DNA of 64,000 nt from Platycnemis pennipes (lineage: Eukaryota; Arthropoda; Insecta; Odonata; Platycnemididae). Position numbers and translations under genes: made by a program. The notes under the pieces are model-generated. The model saw only the letters and a list, made by a program, of their open reading frames with translations, did no database searches and was not told the DNA's origin. The DNA is taken from contig OW121855.1 in the NCBI GenBank assembly GCA_933228895.1, positions 49,118,698-49,182,697 of the forward strand, given 5' to 3'. Positions within the stretch are counted from its first letter, which is position 1. The number at the start of each line of letters is the position of its first letter. Of this stretch, positions 11,646-23,250 are shown piece after piece.

Positions 11646-14012
11646 TTATTTCATACTCCTACTTAAAGCATCAGCATTAGCATGCAATGGACCTTTCCGA
11701 TGCTCAATCTCGAAATTATAATTTTGCAAGATTAGGGCCCACCTCATCAGCCTAGGGTTTGTCAGTGCTGCGCTCTGTAGCCACACTAAAGGATTGTGGT
11801 CCGTCTGTATGCGAAACCTCCTCTCACCGTCCAAATAGCAGTGTAGTTTCCTGATTCCCCACACAAGCGCTAAACATTCTTTTTCTGTGGTCCCATATCT
11901 CTTCTCAGTATCGTTGAACTTTTTGCTAAGAAATAGTACGGGATGCTCCTCTCCTTCTGTTCCCATCTGAGAGAGAACAATGCCTATTCCATTCTCGGAT
12001 GCATCTGTCTGTACTAGGAATTCACTTTCAAAGTCCGGGGCCATTAATACTGGTCGAGCACTCAAAGCCTCTTTCAGTTTTTCAAATGCTGTATTTGCTT
12101 TTTTACTCCACTCTATTTTACCCATCCGTGTCCTCCCCTTTGTGAGATTTGTGATAGGAGCGGCTAAATATGCGAACATTCTGATATATTTCCTGTAGTA
12201 ATTACACAGTCCCATAAATAAATAAATAAACCCAGAAATAAATAAACCCAAGAATCTTAGAATCTCAGGCTCTTCATCCTCCTGTTCTTCGATCTTCCCT
12301 TCCTCCTCTTCTCTTTCGACAGCCTCACTCATAAAGTCGTCTTCCTCTACATCCACTTGTCTTGCCTCTTCAGCTCTAGTCGTAACAGCATTTAATAATT
12401 CTGGCCGAGGATCTTGCGTCGTCTTTTGCTCAATCAGTTCGGCTGTTTTATTTCCTAAGATGTAGTACCCTCTGTCCAAGGAACTCCGAACTACGGCAGC
12501 TCTGGAAAACACTCGCCCGAAGTCCCCCACAATTTCTACCTCTGCAACAGGTAAACATGCAGATTCCTCCGGCAATGGGGTTCTCACTCTAACAAGTTCT
12601 CCTGTGTACCTTTCAGGGTTTATATATGTACTCGCAATAACATCGATGGATGCTCCAGTATCACGTAAAATACTCATAGCGTGCCCATTCACAACTCCCC
12701 TTGACATATACGATGCTAGTCCGGAAGAAGCATCCTTCTGATTTACTCTCTCAAGTTTTTCGATGCGGCCCACATCGGCACAATAATCGACTCCATTCCT
12801 CTTATCCTCTTCACGTTGGTCCTCTTGAGCGAATTGTTCTACGTGATTTATGTAAGCGGTCCTTCCATTTCTTTCTTTGGTTTTCGGACAATTTGCCTGA
12901 AAGTGGGAGGGGGAATGGCAGATATAGCAAGTCTTCTCCGCTCGCTTCTCATATTCCTGATAATTCGGATCCTTTACGTTGCTTGACCTCCAAGTATGAT
13001 TCTGCGTATAGTTCGTGTTCCTAGCGGGAAAAGTTGGCCTTGAGCTACCATTTGATGCCCCGTACGATTCATACGTTTTCTCCCGTTCATAATGACTTGG
13101 GTTATTAGTGGTCGCCTTAATGGGTCCTGAATGATACCGTGTTCCCCCGCCCCTGCTTCCTCTCTCTTCACGTACTGTGAGGTATTCATCAACCAAAGTA
13201 GTTACTTCGTTGGTGGATTTTAGCTTGGCCCAGCGGTCAATAAAATGATCCCTAATTTCGTGAGAAACTCTTCGTTTAATTTGCTCACAAATGATTAGGT
13301 CCTTTAATTCTTCAAATTCTCGGATTTCATGTCCTTCTAACCAACCCTCACAGTAAGTTTTCATTCTGTATGCAAACTCCTTCCAAGTTAAATTCACCGG
13401 CTTCTGACTATTCATAAATAGCTGTCTTAGTTTCTCCGTTCCAATCTTATATTTCACCAATATTAGTCTTTTAACATGACTATAATCATACCGAAATTCA
13501 CATGGTTCCCGAGCCAGCTCATCAACCATTTCTCTTGGCAATAAGCCAATTAAATGAGACACCCACTGCTCAGGATCAATTCCCACTATACTTGCTTGAC
13601 CTTCAAATAAACTCAAAAACAACTGAGCATCCGTATCTTGTGGCACGAATTTTGGCATCACCTTATGCAACTCGATTTTAGGGTTCATCCTGCCGGAAAT
13701 TGTCGCTCCTCCTTCCGAATCTGCTCTCCTTTCCGCACTTTTTAATCTTGCCAATTCTACCTCTAATTGCAACTTCCTCTCTTCAGCTTTTCTACTCTCT
13801 CTCTCATTTTCTAATCGTCTCTCTTCCAGTTCTTCCATTTTTTTTCTTTGATAATCCTCTAAAATATTTTGAACGAAACCTTCGTCATACTCGGGACTCT
13901 CTGCAATCTTTTTCTTTAACTGCACCATCTTATCAGCAGCACTCACTATAACCCCTAATTCTTCGGCCACATATCTCAACTCCTCTTTCTTAGCTTTCCC
14001 TAAGAACGCCAT
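11646..14012 (-). CDS. Fused Gag-protease-RNase H polyprotein of the gypsy element (RT core and integrase deleted)
   Basis: One open frame of 788 codons. Residues about 1-110 are charged, coiled-coil-like (LEERRLENERESRKAEER); about 115-300 are a capsid-like Gag region; a CCHC zinc knuckle (CYICHSPSHFQANC) sits at 362-375. An aspartic protease follows, with the active site DTGASIDV at 451-458. An acidic linker (about 545-580) leads to the junction near residue 590-600. From there the RT thumb/connection (GLCNYYRKYIRMFAYL, from about 601) and RNase H (TDAS with Asp670, TEKECLAL, TDHNPLVWL) run to the stop. Fingers, palm and the YxDD catalytic motif of RT are absent, and the frame stops right after the RNase H (ALSRSMK), so integrase is missing. 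The frame is uninterrupted across the deletion. The junction lies in AATAAATAAACCCA-type repeats (12215-12255), suggesting slippage or microhomology joining. Confidence 0.88.
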   Translation of the reverse strand: MAFLGKAKKEELRYVAEELGVIVSAADKMVQLKKKIAESPEYDEGFVQNILEDYQRKKMEELEERRLENERESRKAEERKLQLEVELARLKSAERRADSEGGATISGRMNPKIELHKVMPKFVPQDTDAQLFLSLFEGQASIVGIDPEQWVSHLIGLLPREMVDELAREPCEFRYDYSHVKRLILVKYKIGTEKLRQLFMNSQKPVNLTWKEFAYRMKTYCEGWLEGHEIREFEELKDLIICEQIKRRVSHEIRDHFIDRWAKLKSTNEVTTLVDEYLTVREERGSRGGGTRYHSGPIKATTNNPSHYEREKTYESYGASNGSSRPTFPARNTNYTQNHTWRSSNVKDPNYQEYEKRAEKTCYICHSPSHFQANCPKTKERNGRTAYINHVEQFAQEDQREEDKRNGVDYCADVGRIEKLERVNQKDASSGLASYMSRGVVNGHAMSILRDTGASIDVIASTYINPERYTGELVRVRTPLPEESACLPVAEVEIVGDFGRVFSRAAVVRSSLDRGYYILGNKTAELIEQKTTQDPRPELLNAVTTRAEEARQVDVEEDDFMSEAVEREEEEGKIEEQEDEEPEILRFLGLFISGFIYLFMGLCNYYRKYIRMFAYLAAPITNLTKGRTRMGKIEWSKKANTAFEKLKEALSARPVLMAPDFESEFLVQTDASENGIGIVLSQMGTEGEEHPVLFLSKKFNDTEKRYGTTEKECLALVWGIRKLHCYLDGERRFRIQTDHNPLVWLQSAALTNPRLMRWALILQNYNFEIEHRKGPLHANADALSRSMK

Positions 14013-14385
14013 TTTCTAATGCCTTTCTTACAAAGCAAATTTTCGGATTTTCTTTGCCACCAAAGTTACCAATGCAAAACCTGGTACTCACCTATCTCGT
14101 AGGCCGTAATTTCGTCCAACTTATGGCGTTCTTCCGTAGACTACGTAGGATGAGCCCGTCCAAGCGCCTCGCCGCGATAACTCCGGAATCCTGTGTCGAG
14201 CCTTTGGACTCTGGCTTTTCGGGATCTCACCGATCCTGTACCCCGACGCTTCTTAATCCAAAGGTTCCGGGCACCACCGTTCCTGGAATCCGCCGAGTTC
14301 TCGATCCCACTGTTTCTGGATCCCGACGATTTCGTGTTCCACCTTATTTGTATCCTCAACCGCTGCCACCAAAAATATTCACCTC

Positions 14386-14676
14386 TGTGACGTCGGGATC
14401 CCTCAATTAATGTATACCTTATTAAAAACTCGTTTGGGCATTGCCCCTCTTTATTCCACGTCTTTATCTTTCCAAAACCTTTCTTAACAATCCTGTCAAC
14501 AACCTTTTTAACGATCCATGGCAACCCTCAAACAAAAACCAATAAACAACATCAATAAACAACGTAAAACATTAACATACAAATCAATATCATCAAAAAC
14601 AAAACAACGAACGAAACCAAATACAGAAGACGAACAAAACAAATAAAAATGGAACCCGACAAGGCACGACGTTACA
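14386..14676 (-). repeat. 5' LTR of the gypsy element
   Basis: 291 bp, same sequence as the LTR at 11241-11531. The leader downstream of it (14013-14385, minus strand) starts GAGGTGAATATTTTTGGTGG and would hold the primer-binding site (TGGTGGCAGCGG is a candidate, not assigned to a tRNA). Confidence 0.93.
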
Positions 14677-14680
14677 CAGC

Positions 14681-14870
14681 CTTGACTCTTCTTCTGCTTC
14701 TTCTATCGTTCATGCTTCACTAACATATAGTAAAATGCTCCACATATATGTCCTAATGAAATGACTCCTCACTTCCACGCTTTCATTTGCAGCTGTAAGC
14801 AGGATCTTCTTTTGGTAAAACGCCCTTTTCACCGGGGCAATTCTACTGACAATTTCTCTTTTACTTTTTC
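14681..14870 (-). pseudogene. RTE-like LINE, segment 3 of the split copy
   Basis: Minus-strand translation gives KREIVSRIAPVKRAF, KKILLTAANESVEVRSHF and IRTYMWSILLY, the region between RT and the C-terminal domain in RTE-type LINEs. It continues into segment 2 across the gypsy element, where residues EAFEM and YRRMMKI-like remains resume. Weak homology fades at the upper end, consistent with 5' truncation. Confidence 0.75.
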
Positions 14871-15439
14871 CCTAACTAGTTAGTTAAGGCATAAAAGTTT
14901 TTTTTAGACAGCTAACCCAACCAACTAATAACATGAGAATTTAATCCAGGAACTACTTCATCCTTAATTGTTCATTTTCCCTTTCACAAATCGCTTTTTT
15001 TTTACTGTGAACCAGCAAAATGTCGCCGTGCGCTTTTATTGTTGTATGATGATAGAGAATTCTACGTTTGTCAATATTAAGTTCCGCCTTTCGAATTCTA
15101 CTTTCTCCGTTGTACTGACTTTTGGAAATCATTCAATTGGGTTCGGTTTTATTGTCAGGTGGTCGTGAACAGTTTTTGTGGAAACTATTAGATTGTGGCG
15201 ATTGACGAAACTCCTGATTGTGAAAATTACATCAGATGTTGATGTATATATTTTACCGCCAGATAGGCATATCCATTATCATTTTCAAGAGTCAAAAATA
15301 TTTAACCAGGCACTGAAAAACAGGGCATTAGTGTAGAAGCGATAAACGTGACAAGGGAAGGTTCAACTCCATCCTCAAGTGCGCAGGTAATTAGTGCTCC
15401 GAATGCCGTTAAGGTAGTCAACCACCGAAACTGTGACCG

Positions 15440-15950
15440 TGAACAAAATACGCGGGGATTTTCCTCGGATCTTTTTCTGAATGGCTGAAGTAGGAAAAAA
15501 TTCACCAGAACATACTCCTGGAGCATGCTACTCTTTGGCAGTGAGGTACGGAGGATAACAGCAGCAGATAAGTCAAGGCAGGAAGCGTTCAAAATGTGAT
15601 ACTGCTGAAGATGTGATGAATATAATAAGGATCGAACGAGTGACAAACGAAGAAGTGCTATGAAGAGTGGAAGAAAAGAGAAAAAACCTTTTTTCTCGTC
15701 CACACTGAAAAAACCTCTTCTGAAAACCTTAAAAAGAAGGCGGAACAACTTAATCGGCCGTATCATAATACTAGATGGCCTGATGAAGACAATCGTTGGG
15801 GAACATATGAACGGGAGAAATGTCAAAGGTAGGCCCCGCATGAGATATACGGAGCAAGTAGTGAAGAATTTGGAAGAGGTCAGCTGACAGAAAAATGGAG
15901 TGGAGAGCTGAGTCAAATCAATCTAAGGATCGCTGACTGATGATGATGCA
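15440..15950 (+). pseudogene. RTE-like LINE 3' end, 5'-truncated copy
   Basis: Plus-strand translation shows YSWSMLLFGSEV, then with frame breaks KRRRNNLIGRIIILDGLMKT and VKGRPRMRYTEQVVKNLEE, the conserved region after RT in this LINE family. The copy ends in GACTGATGATGATG at about 15935-15947, the short-repeat 3' end usual for RTE elements. Stops and indels rule out activity. Confidence 0.75.
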
Positions 15951-17084
15951 TAATCTTGCAAGTCTAGCACTTTGTTAATTTTCTTCAGCAACAGACGTAA
16001 AATTTGCAACAAATTATTCGTGAATCTGCGTAGTATCCGGCAAGATGCCAAGCTGCCGCAGGCATGAGAACCATCTTGCTCTGTACTTTAGCATTGCACT
16101 CTCGATATGGGTTGAGAGACGCATCCGCTGAGCAGCAGAAACCGGATTGGGAGAAAAATTAGCTAAGGAGGGGGAGAGGGGTACGGGGTGAGGCGAAAGA
16201 TGGGAGCATCGTCCTAAATACCGCGTGCATCAACCAGACGGCGGCCTCCCTCAAGCGGCCTTTGCAAGTGCTTCCTAAGCGCTAAGTTCATGTCGGCCGC
16301 CCATTAGACGAAGAACGTTAAGAAAATGAGAAAAGGTGGAGGGAGGGGGAGAACACGACCGTCGTGTCATTTCCCTCAAGCTGCCGAAGAAGTTTTCCTT
16401 TTTCATTTTTTTCGCTCATGCCACAGAGAATGTAGTAGCAGAGTAATTCCGTGAGGTGCGCGACTAATCTATACACCGGAACTCTGAGAATCGCTTAGCG
16501 CAGGAAGACGAGATAAACAAGTAAAAGAAAAAAAGTTTCCTCGGTCGAACAGGCATATTGTTGACCTAAATTCCGTACTTAAAATAAAATTTCCCGCCAT
16601 TATGAGAGATTTTCGGAACGTATGCGCGCCATATGAAACGTATTTCTGCAATAAATCAGCCATTTATGGGATTTAGCAGTTGGCGTTCGGCTCAGCTTTT
16701 AGCAGACGCCGAAAAATACGACTCTGCGTCCTAATTTTGGGGAAAGGACGGGCTCTGGGAAGGTTTTTCCCGTGCTTTGCGAAGGAACTCGAATTGTGTG
16801 GAGATAACGGTTCCTTCGGAAGTGTTACCGTGAGTGCGAGGAGAGAGAGAGAGTGAGCGAGCGAGTGAGAGATCAACGTTGAGGCGATAGAAGACCACAC
16901 ACAAACGCATGCATAAACGTGCCAGAACGTTCCAATGGGGGAAATAAGTTGTCGTGGTAATGAAGGCTCAAATACTTGAATAAAATGCACGGCGTACTTC
17001 CAAAAGTATTCCAACATCTAAGATTACATTGGCGCTTGGACTACCTGAAATCTTGGATGACGTACATGAACCTGCTAAAACTTA

Positions 17085-17230
17085 TGAAAAATCCACAACA
17101 TTTTTCATTTCGTTGAAAACTGCTGGAGTAAAACGTCTTCCAATACCGGGAATCGAACCGCAGACCTTTGGCTTCCCGGGAAAAAGCGTAAATCAGCACG
17201 CTACTAATAGTAACTAGCTCATTACATGCG
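17085..17230 (-). repeat. tRNA-like SINE piece
   Basis: A perfect B box (GGTTCGATTCC on the minus strand, 17149-17159) follows GGGAAGCCAAAGGTCTGC, the same segment as in the SINE at 2186-2290. A second, diverged piece on the plus strand follows at 17255-17345 (CCCGTGGTTCAATTCC). Confidence 0.5.
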
Positions 17231-18756
17231 TAAGGTACTGCCATTTGCTACTTCAACAGCGGTGTGGTCTATGCATTTGCCTGGCCTGCCTGGGGCCCGT
17301 GGTTCAATTCCATATACAGAGGAATTTTTTCATCTGGAAAATTTCGACGGACTCATGAGCCATTCTTAGCGGCAGAATTAATGCCTTTCAATGTAGATTT
17401 CCTTCTTATCAACTGAACAACGGAGGGACACTTTATCCTCTTATTGTCAGCATTTCCTTTGAAGGAGCATGAAAGACTGGATATAGTTTTTGATCTGATT
17501 CTCTAAAACGTACACCGAAACTAAACTGCAATATCATATGAGTAAGCTGTTCGAATCATAGAACGAAACTTTGGAAACTTTCACAGCTCAAAAGTGTATT
17601 ATATGGATCCTAAAACGTTTTTCCCTTTGTCCTGTTTCTAATTTTACGCAATTTCCTACTCACAAACAACCACATTTGCGAAACCAAATGCTTCAATGAT
17701 TTCAAGCAGATATTTAATATGTCTCTTTGATTAATCTCTTTGAAATATACGAGTACGTCAATGCCAATAAGTGACCAAGAGAATGTAAAAATATATCGTT
17801 ATTTCCTTAATCACTGACATAAAATGATGATCGACCATTAGAATCCGGATCTGACAAGCAGCAAAATAATGGGATCTCAGCCTGTATGACGCTGGCACAT
17901 AAATCATTACACATTGGAATCCATGGTAGCTGTTTGTGACGTCAAACCATAGGGGCTCTCGTAAGGGCACCTGTCAGGCGGAACGAGGACATCAGCCGTT
18001 AGGAGTGGCGTTGGATGACATGAGCTCTGAAAGAGCACCATGAAAGTCACCCAAGGAAGAGAGAAAGCCACCAGCGTGCTCGTTTGTTCATTACAAAACG
18101 CTTTGGCTGATATGGATTTAGTTTAGATGATTACTAATGAGCCTTTCAACTCTCGGCTGATGGTCTAATTGTGGGGTACCTCAAAAAGACGTAGATACCC
18201 GCATCATGTAAGTTAAATTGCCATTGCAACGGTTAGCTGCATTTCTGACAAAGCAATTAAGCTAATGAATACCGCCTTAAATATACTAATTCGTTCAGTT
18301 GGCACTACGCACATGTTGTTTGGCACTAAGGATGCACCGAGTAAAATTATCGAAACATATGTTTTTTGTTTTGTTCAGCGTATAGTTAAATTATTGTAAA
18401 TGTCCATCATTCAAACTAATATCAGGAAACTAAACTAAAGTTAGAAACATCTCTGATCCTAAAGTTAACATAAATAAGGAGTAAGTAAGGTTTTGAAAGC
18501 TGCCAGACTGGACCTTAATACTTCACACAAAGTGACAAAATCACTCGATATTACTTCGCGCTTACACTGTAATTGTAGTGCACACATTTGCATATTCAAT
18601 TACACTCCACTGAAAAAATTACTTTTCATTGAATTGATAAAATTGGGAGGCTTTTTGTTTTACCCTGATCTAATAATTTGCTTCCGCAACCATTTTCGAT
18701 GATAACGGGAAACTGGTAGTCATCTGAGCAACGAAATCCTTCTTTTAGTATGAAAA

Positions 18757-18780
18757 TGTGTGTGTGTGTGTGTGTGTGTG
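18757..18780. repeat. (TG)n microsatellite
   Basis: Twelve uninterrupted TG units, ending at CATATGCAT. Confidence 0.95.
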
Positions 18781-20642
18781 CATATGCATTGTACTCTTTC
18801 TCCCCGCCAGAGGTGATGTCACCCATACCCTTCGCGAAGATCATTACATCAAACTGAGGACATCGGGGACAGGGAGGGATGCAAGAGGGTGGCGTGGTAT
18901 GACAAATCGTGTGAGTAGAAAACGTAAAAGAGCGTGATTAGGGAAACTAATTTTGAGGAAGTATTGACGAATAAAGTTAATAGTGAGCCTTGCGTGTCAG
19001 TTTACGAGGGAGATGGGACTGAAGGGTGAACTGTTATCAGACGCCTCCCGTCCGTCCCTGAAGTATGAGGGAGACAAAATGGGGAAATCGATGAAACAAA
19101 GCCTTCTTAAGAAAGAAGTAGATCGGAAGAAAGAGCAAATATTATCTTCGCCTTGTGTTAAACAGTAAATTATAAGAAGGATAACCAACGAGACATTAAA
19201 AAAAAATAACCCCACGCAATTCGGTGGATAGCAACGAATATATTTACGAAGCTTCAACTACTGTATCAATATCACAAGAACCATTAACTCTGAACAACCA
19301 GGTACATCATACTTGCAACGACATTGTAATGCCCTCTTCAACAACCATAGCTTAACGGTTCCAAAAGTCAGATTCCCCAAGCAAATCCATACTTATCCCA
19401 TGACACAGCTAAGGCTTCACACCTTAAAATTCCAAGAAATCCAAGAAGGCGCTTTTACGACTGGGCGTCCAACATGGGTAATGATTACAGTAAACTTAGG
19501 AAAAAACTCAAGAAGTTAGCTTCGTCTGTAACAGCCACCGGCTCTGCAAATATAGGAGTTTGCTGGTCGAATACGGTTCTTCTTTGCTATGCTATTTTTG
19601 TGAGCCCATCCTAGTTTTTAACGGTCGGATGTCGATGGTGATCGTCTTTACTTCCCATTTTAAACATTTCTCTCTTTGTGAAAGACTATTTGATACTGAG
19701 AAGAAAATCTCTTTGAAGCATGAGAATGTTCGTTTTTTTGACTTTAAATGTAGCAATTTGTGTAATTACATGTACAAACACTGTGACTACCCATAATTAG
19801 AGAGAACATATATTTCACCTTGGGCCTCATTTTTTCCTTCAACTAAAGTGTCAACTAGTCAATGGCAGTTTGGAACTCTGTTCTCCTTGAGGCTAGTGTA
19901 ATGGATGAACATAAAGGAGTAGAGTCTTGATTAAGATTTCTCAGGTTAATGAATGACGTTGCTGCGATTACGAATCATTTCGAGTCTTGTGAAAGACTCA
20001 ACAAAGAAGATTTGCAGCCGGAACTCTACGTGAATGCATTAGAAGTTTCTTAATGCCTATTTGGATAGAATTGCACCATTGAAAAGAAATACTTCGATTT
20101 ATAGTCCTATTTTAGGTCTTCTGCGAGAAATAATGAAAACAATAATTACATCCTCATTTCAAGCAAATTCAACCCGTCTTTGATCAAATTGCCGATATGC
20201 GAAGGACGGAGGTGCCTACTCTATGGAGATGAGGCAATGCAATTATAAAGTCCCATTATACCGGAGCTTTTATTGCACAAGAGGTGGGATATATTGTGTA
20301 GGATAAGATGGAGAAGAGGAGAGACAGACACTTCAATCTTGAGCAAAAGATGTAAGGGTCCAGGAAGGTGTCATGTGCATATTTTTCAGACAATCTAATC
20401 TGGTAACTTCATGTAATATTCAAAGGAAACAACTTTTTCATGAATATGAACAAGTTTGTCAAAGAAGAATACATTTCAATCCATGGTGGCGACATAAATA
20501 TCTAGAAACGGAAACGTCGCCTGCGATTGGCAGTCGTTTTGTCCCTCTTGCCATTATAACCTTCCGTTGGGAGCAGCGGTGATTAATTGGGCGGCGTGTG
20601 TGTCTTGTAGGCGTTTATTTTTTCTTGTGGGACCCAGAGACA

Positions 20643-20667
20643 CATTAATTTGCATGCGCATTAATTT
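20643..20667. promoter_or_regulatory. Palindromic homeobox/POU-like motif cluster
   Basis: Two ATTAATTT sites face a central ATTTGCAT octamer and GCATGC core, making an imperfect palindrome (ATTAATTTGCATGCGCATTA plus AT). TAAT sites bind homeodomains and ATGCAAAT binds POU factors. The flanks (20500-20760) look less repetitive than the surroundings, so this may be an intronic enhancer. Confidence 0.3.
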
Positions 20668-22539
20668 CCCCGAGCTGATTGCCGTGATCCGTGACAGTAG
20701 CGTCGTCTAGAGCAGTAGCATTACGTGCGAAGGAAATGTAGATTACGAGCACGGAGGCTCTCATGAAGGAGTTAAGCGGTGACTACGAATTAAAACGTCT
20801 TGCCTTGTATAAATGACAATGAAACGGTCAATTTAGCTTCGGGGAGTCTAAGAATCTCGAGAAACAATCATTGAGACTGTTATCACATTCAGGAAAACGA
20901 AATGTTACTCCAAAAATTGACGCTAGTTTTTACCATCTAGCTAGTTGAATTAGTTGGGGGCGCTCTTTGCGATTCATCTTTTTCAAAGTTATTTAAACAG
21001 TGGATAAGGTAATGCATAGCCTGCACTATTTCCACTTGTACCTTATCTTTAAAAGAAAAATACGGCCATTACATTCATTATAAAAAAGCTCCGGATGAAC
21101 AACTTCACACTCACTTAAGTTTTGATTGATGATGAAATATTTTATAATTTTTAAATATATCATTTTAATGACCATACTCTCGCATTATTCATCGTTTTGC
21201 AACTCAATATTTTATCCAGAATGAGGAGAGCCATTGGGCGAGAACGAACGTGCTTCTGAAAGCTTTAATTCATCCAGGTTTGGAACCATTCATAATTTTC
21301 AGCGAATGTTACTTGATCACGTCTACTTTATTTTTTAAACGGAGGATTACTTCGTTTCCAGCGTGTTATTTTTAAGTGATAGACATTGGGTTTGAGCAGG
21401 AGAGGCTGGTGAGTGCCACTGGTCAGGCGATAAGGCATACCGGCAGGCGATGGAAAAGTCGACAGAATATTTGCTGAGATGGGCAACTCGAGGAAGGATA
21501 CAACTCGAGAGAGAAGGATAGAAAAATATAGACGGTGACTCTAGCGTTGCGTAACATTCTCCGAGATCAATTTCTTACAGCCGTTAGCAAATACGTCTTA
21601 GCTGGATGAGGTAATGCAGTTTCTTTACTTCTGAGTCATCCCTTTCAGCAGATACAGGAGACATAATGACTTAAGGTCATATCCGAGCCATTAAAAGAAA
21701 TGACATAAACAAGTGTAGCTATATGTTGCTTGACATATTCTCATTAACTTATTTATATAATTTTCAGTAAAACGACATTGGTACGAAAGTAACCACTGAA
21801 TTGAGACGTAGCTTTTAGAATTTTCATTTAATTTATCTATGCCTTAATTAACCGTCTTCTTCTGTACAGAGTAACAAAACCAAAACATATGTGGGTGAAA
21901 TATGTTATGAAGACCATAAAGATATTGGAATAACCATTGAACAATACAACTAGAACAAAATAAACAAATTTGTGAATTAGTTCTAAATCAAAGAGTAGAA
22001 ATCAAAGGAATGTTGTCTATTCATGTAACAAAACGATGATCTAAGTATTCAAAATGTCACCATTCTGTACCCATATAAGGAGACAATGTCTTTTATCAAA
22101 TTTTCGATATGCGAAGATTTGTTTCTTGGGTGAGTTGTCTTCTTTTTTGTCTTTTTATCTTTGGTAAGTTGTTTTATTTTTTAGATGAATATATTGGGGT
22201 ACAACGTTAGGTACTGTTTTAATCGATTTAGCTTAGTTATCCATATCTTAATTCATCATAATTTATACCCCCAAACAAGAAAATTATGTCGCACATACAG
22301 TTTTATTTTATTTCGTCAAGTTTCGTTCACGCTTTCTAATTTGACTTGTTCCCTTTTTTATCTTTACTGCATTTGAGCTGTGAGTAGAAAAGGATATTCA
22401 ACGACGTTCAACTCAAAACCGGCATCGGCAGCCTCATTGTAACATTTTGCCGAAAAAGGCTTTAATTCTTTCCTTCGCGACACGTTTCGGCCGATTTGCG
22501 ATCGCGATTACGATTTGAGAACTCGTCGTAATCTTAAAG

Positions 22540-23250
22540 GTGGAGAGAGTCACTGCTCGCCGAGGCATATATATTTCAGCAGCGATAATGGTGACAGCCA
22601 CAATGGAATGTGGAACAGGGAGTACAGGGTGGTGGAAGGAAAATGTAAAGCCTCCAACCGATAGGGAATACTGGATGGAGGGGGAGGGAATGAAAGAGGG
22701 TGCCGGCGACAGTCACGGAGGTCGAGGAACGCGAGACGAAAACCGAGCGAAGGGTAGGGTTTCCCCCCTCCCCCTTTTAGGCCAACAATCAACCCTTTTT
22801 CATCCATTTTTTCCTGTCACTGTGTGTGCACTGCGGGGCGTGACCTGACCCCAGTCGACCTTTTCTTCCGGCTTCGCTCTTAGCGGCACCGGGCTGGCCG
22901 CTGCTGCCCCCAAACGCCGGGCTAACTCGTTGGGAACACGGTGGATTCTCGGGGCACCCCGATATTCACTTTCCTCCTGCCTCTCCCTCCTGGTCGCCTC
23001 CCTCTTCCCCGCACCCTAAAACCTACAGTCTACTCCCCCGCGCGCCTATCGATTTGGGGTTGGTCGCTTTGGTGGGGGGATGAAGGAAAGAGGAATACGG
23101 GGGGGGGGGGGGGGGGCAGGGGGGGGTTCTTGTTATTCCCTCGTCTCTCCCCACTTACTTGCCAGACGGGAAAAATAAAAACAAGGTCGGATGATAAATT
23201 AGCCCTCGTTCGCGAGAAGCAGAATAAACAACGATGGGCGTAGCGAGAAG
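22540..23250. other. GC-rich intronic island with poly-G tract
   Basis: Higher GC and CpG content than the surrounding intron. It includes 18 consecutive G (23099-23116), CA, and 8 more G. Open frames on both strands are low complexity (Gly/Pro/Arg) and overlap, so none is accepted. It could be an internal promoter or enhancer; nothing proves it. Confidence 0.4.

Larger units (their letters stand above)
11241..14676 (-). mobile_element. Ty3/gypsy LTR retrotransposon, internally deleted, young
   Basis: Two 291-bp LTRs (11241-11531 and 14386-14676) flank a minus-strand internal region. They read as identical base for base, begin TG and end CA, and the whole is bordered by a 4-bp target duplication CAGC (11237-11240, 14677-14680). 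A purine tract (AGAGGGAGGGGGCAAG, 11535-11550 on the minus strand) sits just before the 3' LTR as expected for plus-strand priming. The internal region has one long frame (11646-14012) with Gag, protease, the end of RT, and RNase H; RT core and integrase are missing. LTR identity means very recent insertion, and the missing enzymes mean it was moved in trans or lost them very recently. Confidence 0.93.
15951..22530. other. Intronic stretch with scattered SINE pieces, no gene
   Basis: No coding support. It contains a GC-richer stretch at 16140-16350, GAGA-type repeats at 16842-16870, SINE-like pieces at 17085-17345, a TG microsatellite at 18757-18780 and a homeobox/octamer-like palindrome at 20643-20667. 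Other open frames of 60-80 codons are short and without family resemblance. Confidence 0.5.

Noticed and set aside
14141..14524. 127-codon minus-strand frame across the gypsy LTR and leader
   Set aside because: It runs through the LTR boundary and untranslated leader, upstream of the Gag start at 14012; not expected to be coding.
15302..15916. 204-codon minus-strand frame
   Set aside because: It is antisense to the RTE-like LINE remnant on the plus strand, which explains the sequence; no family resemblance in this direction.
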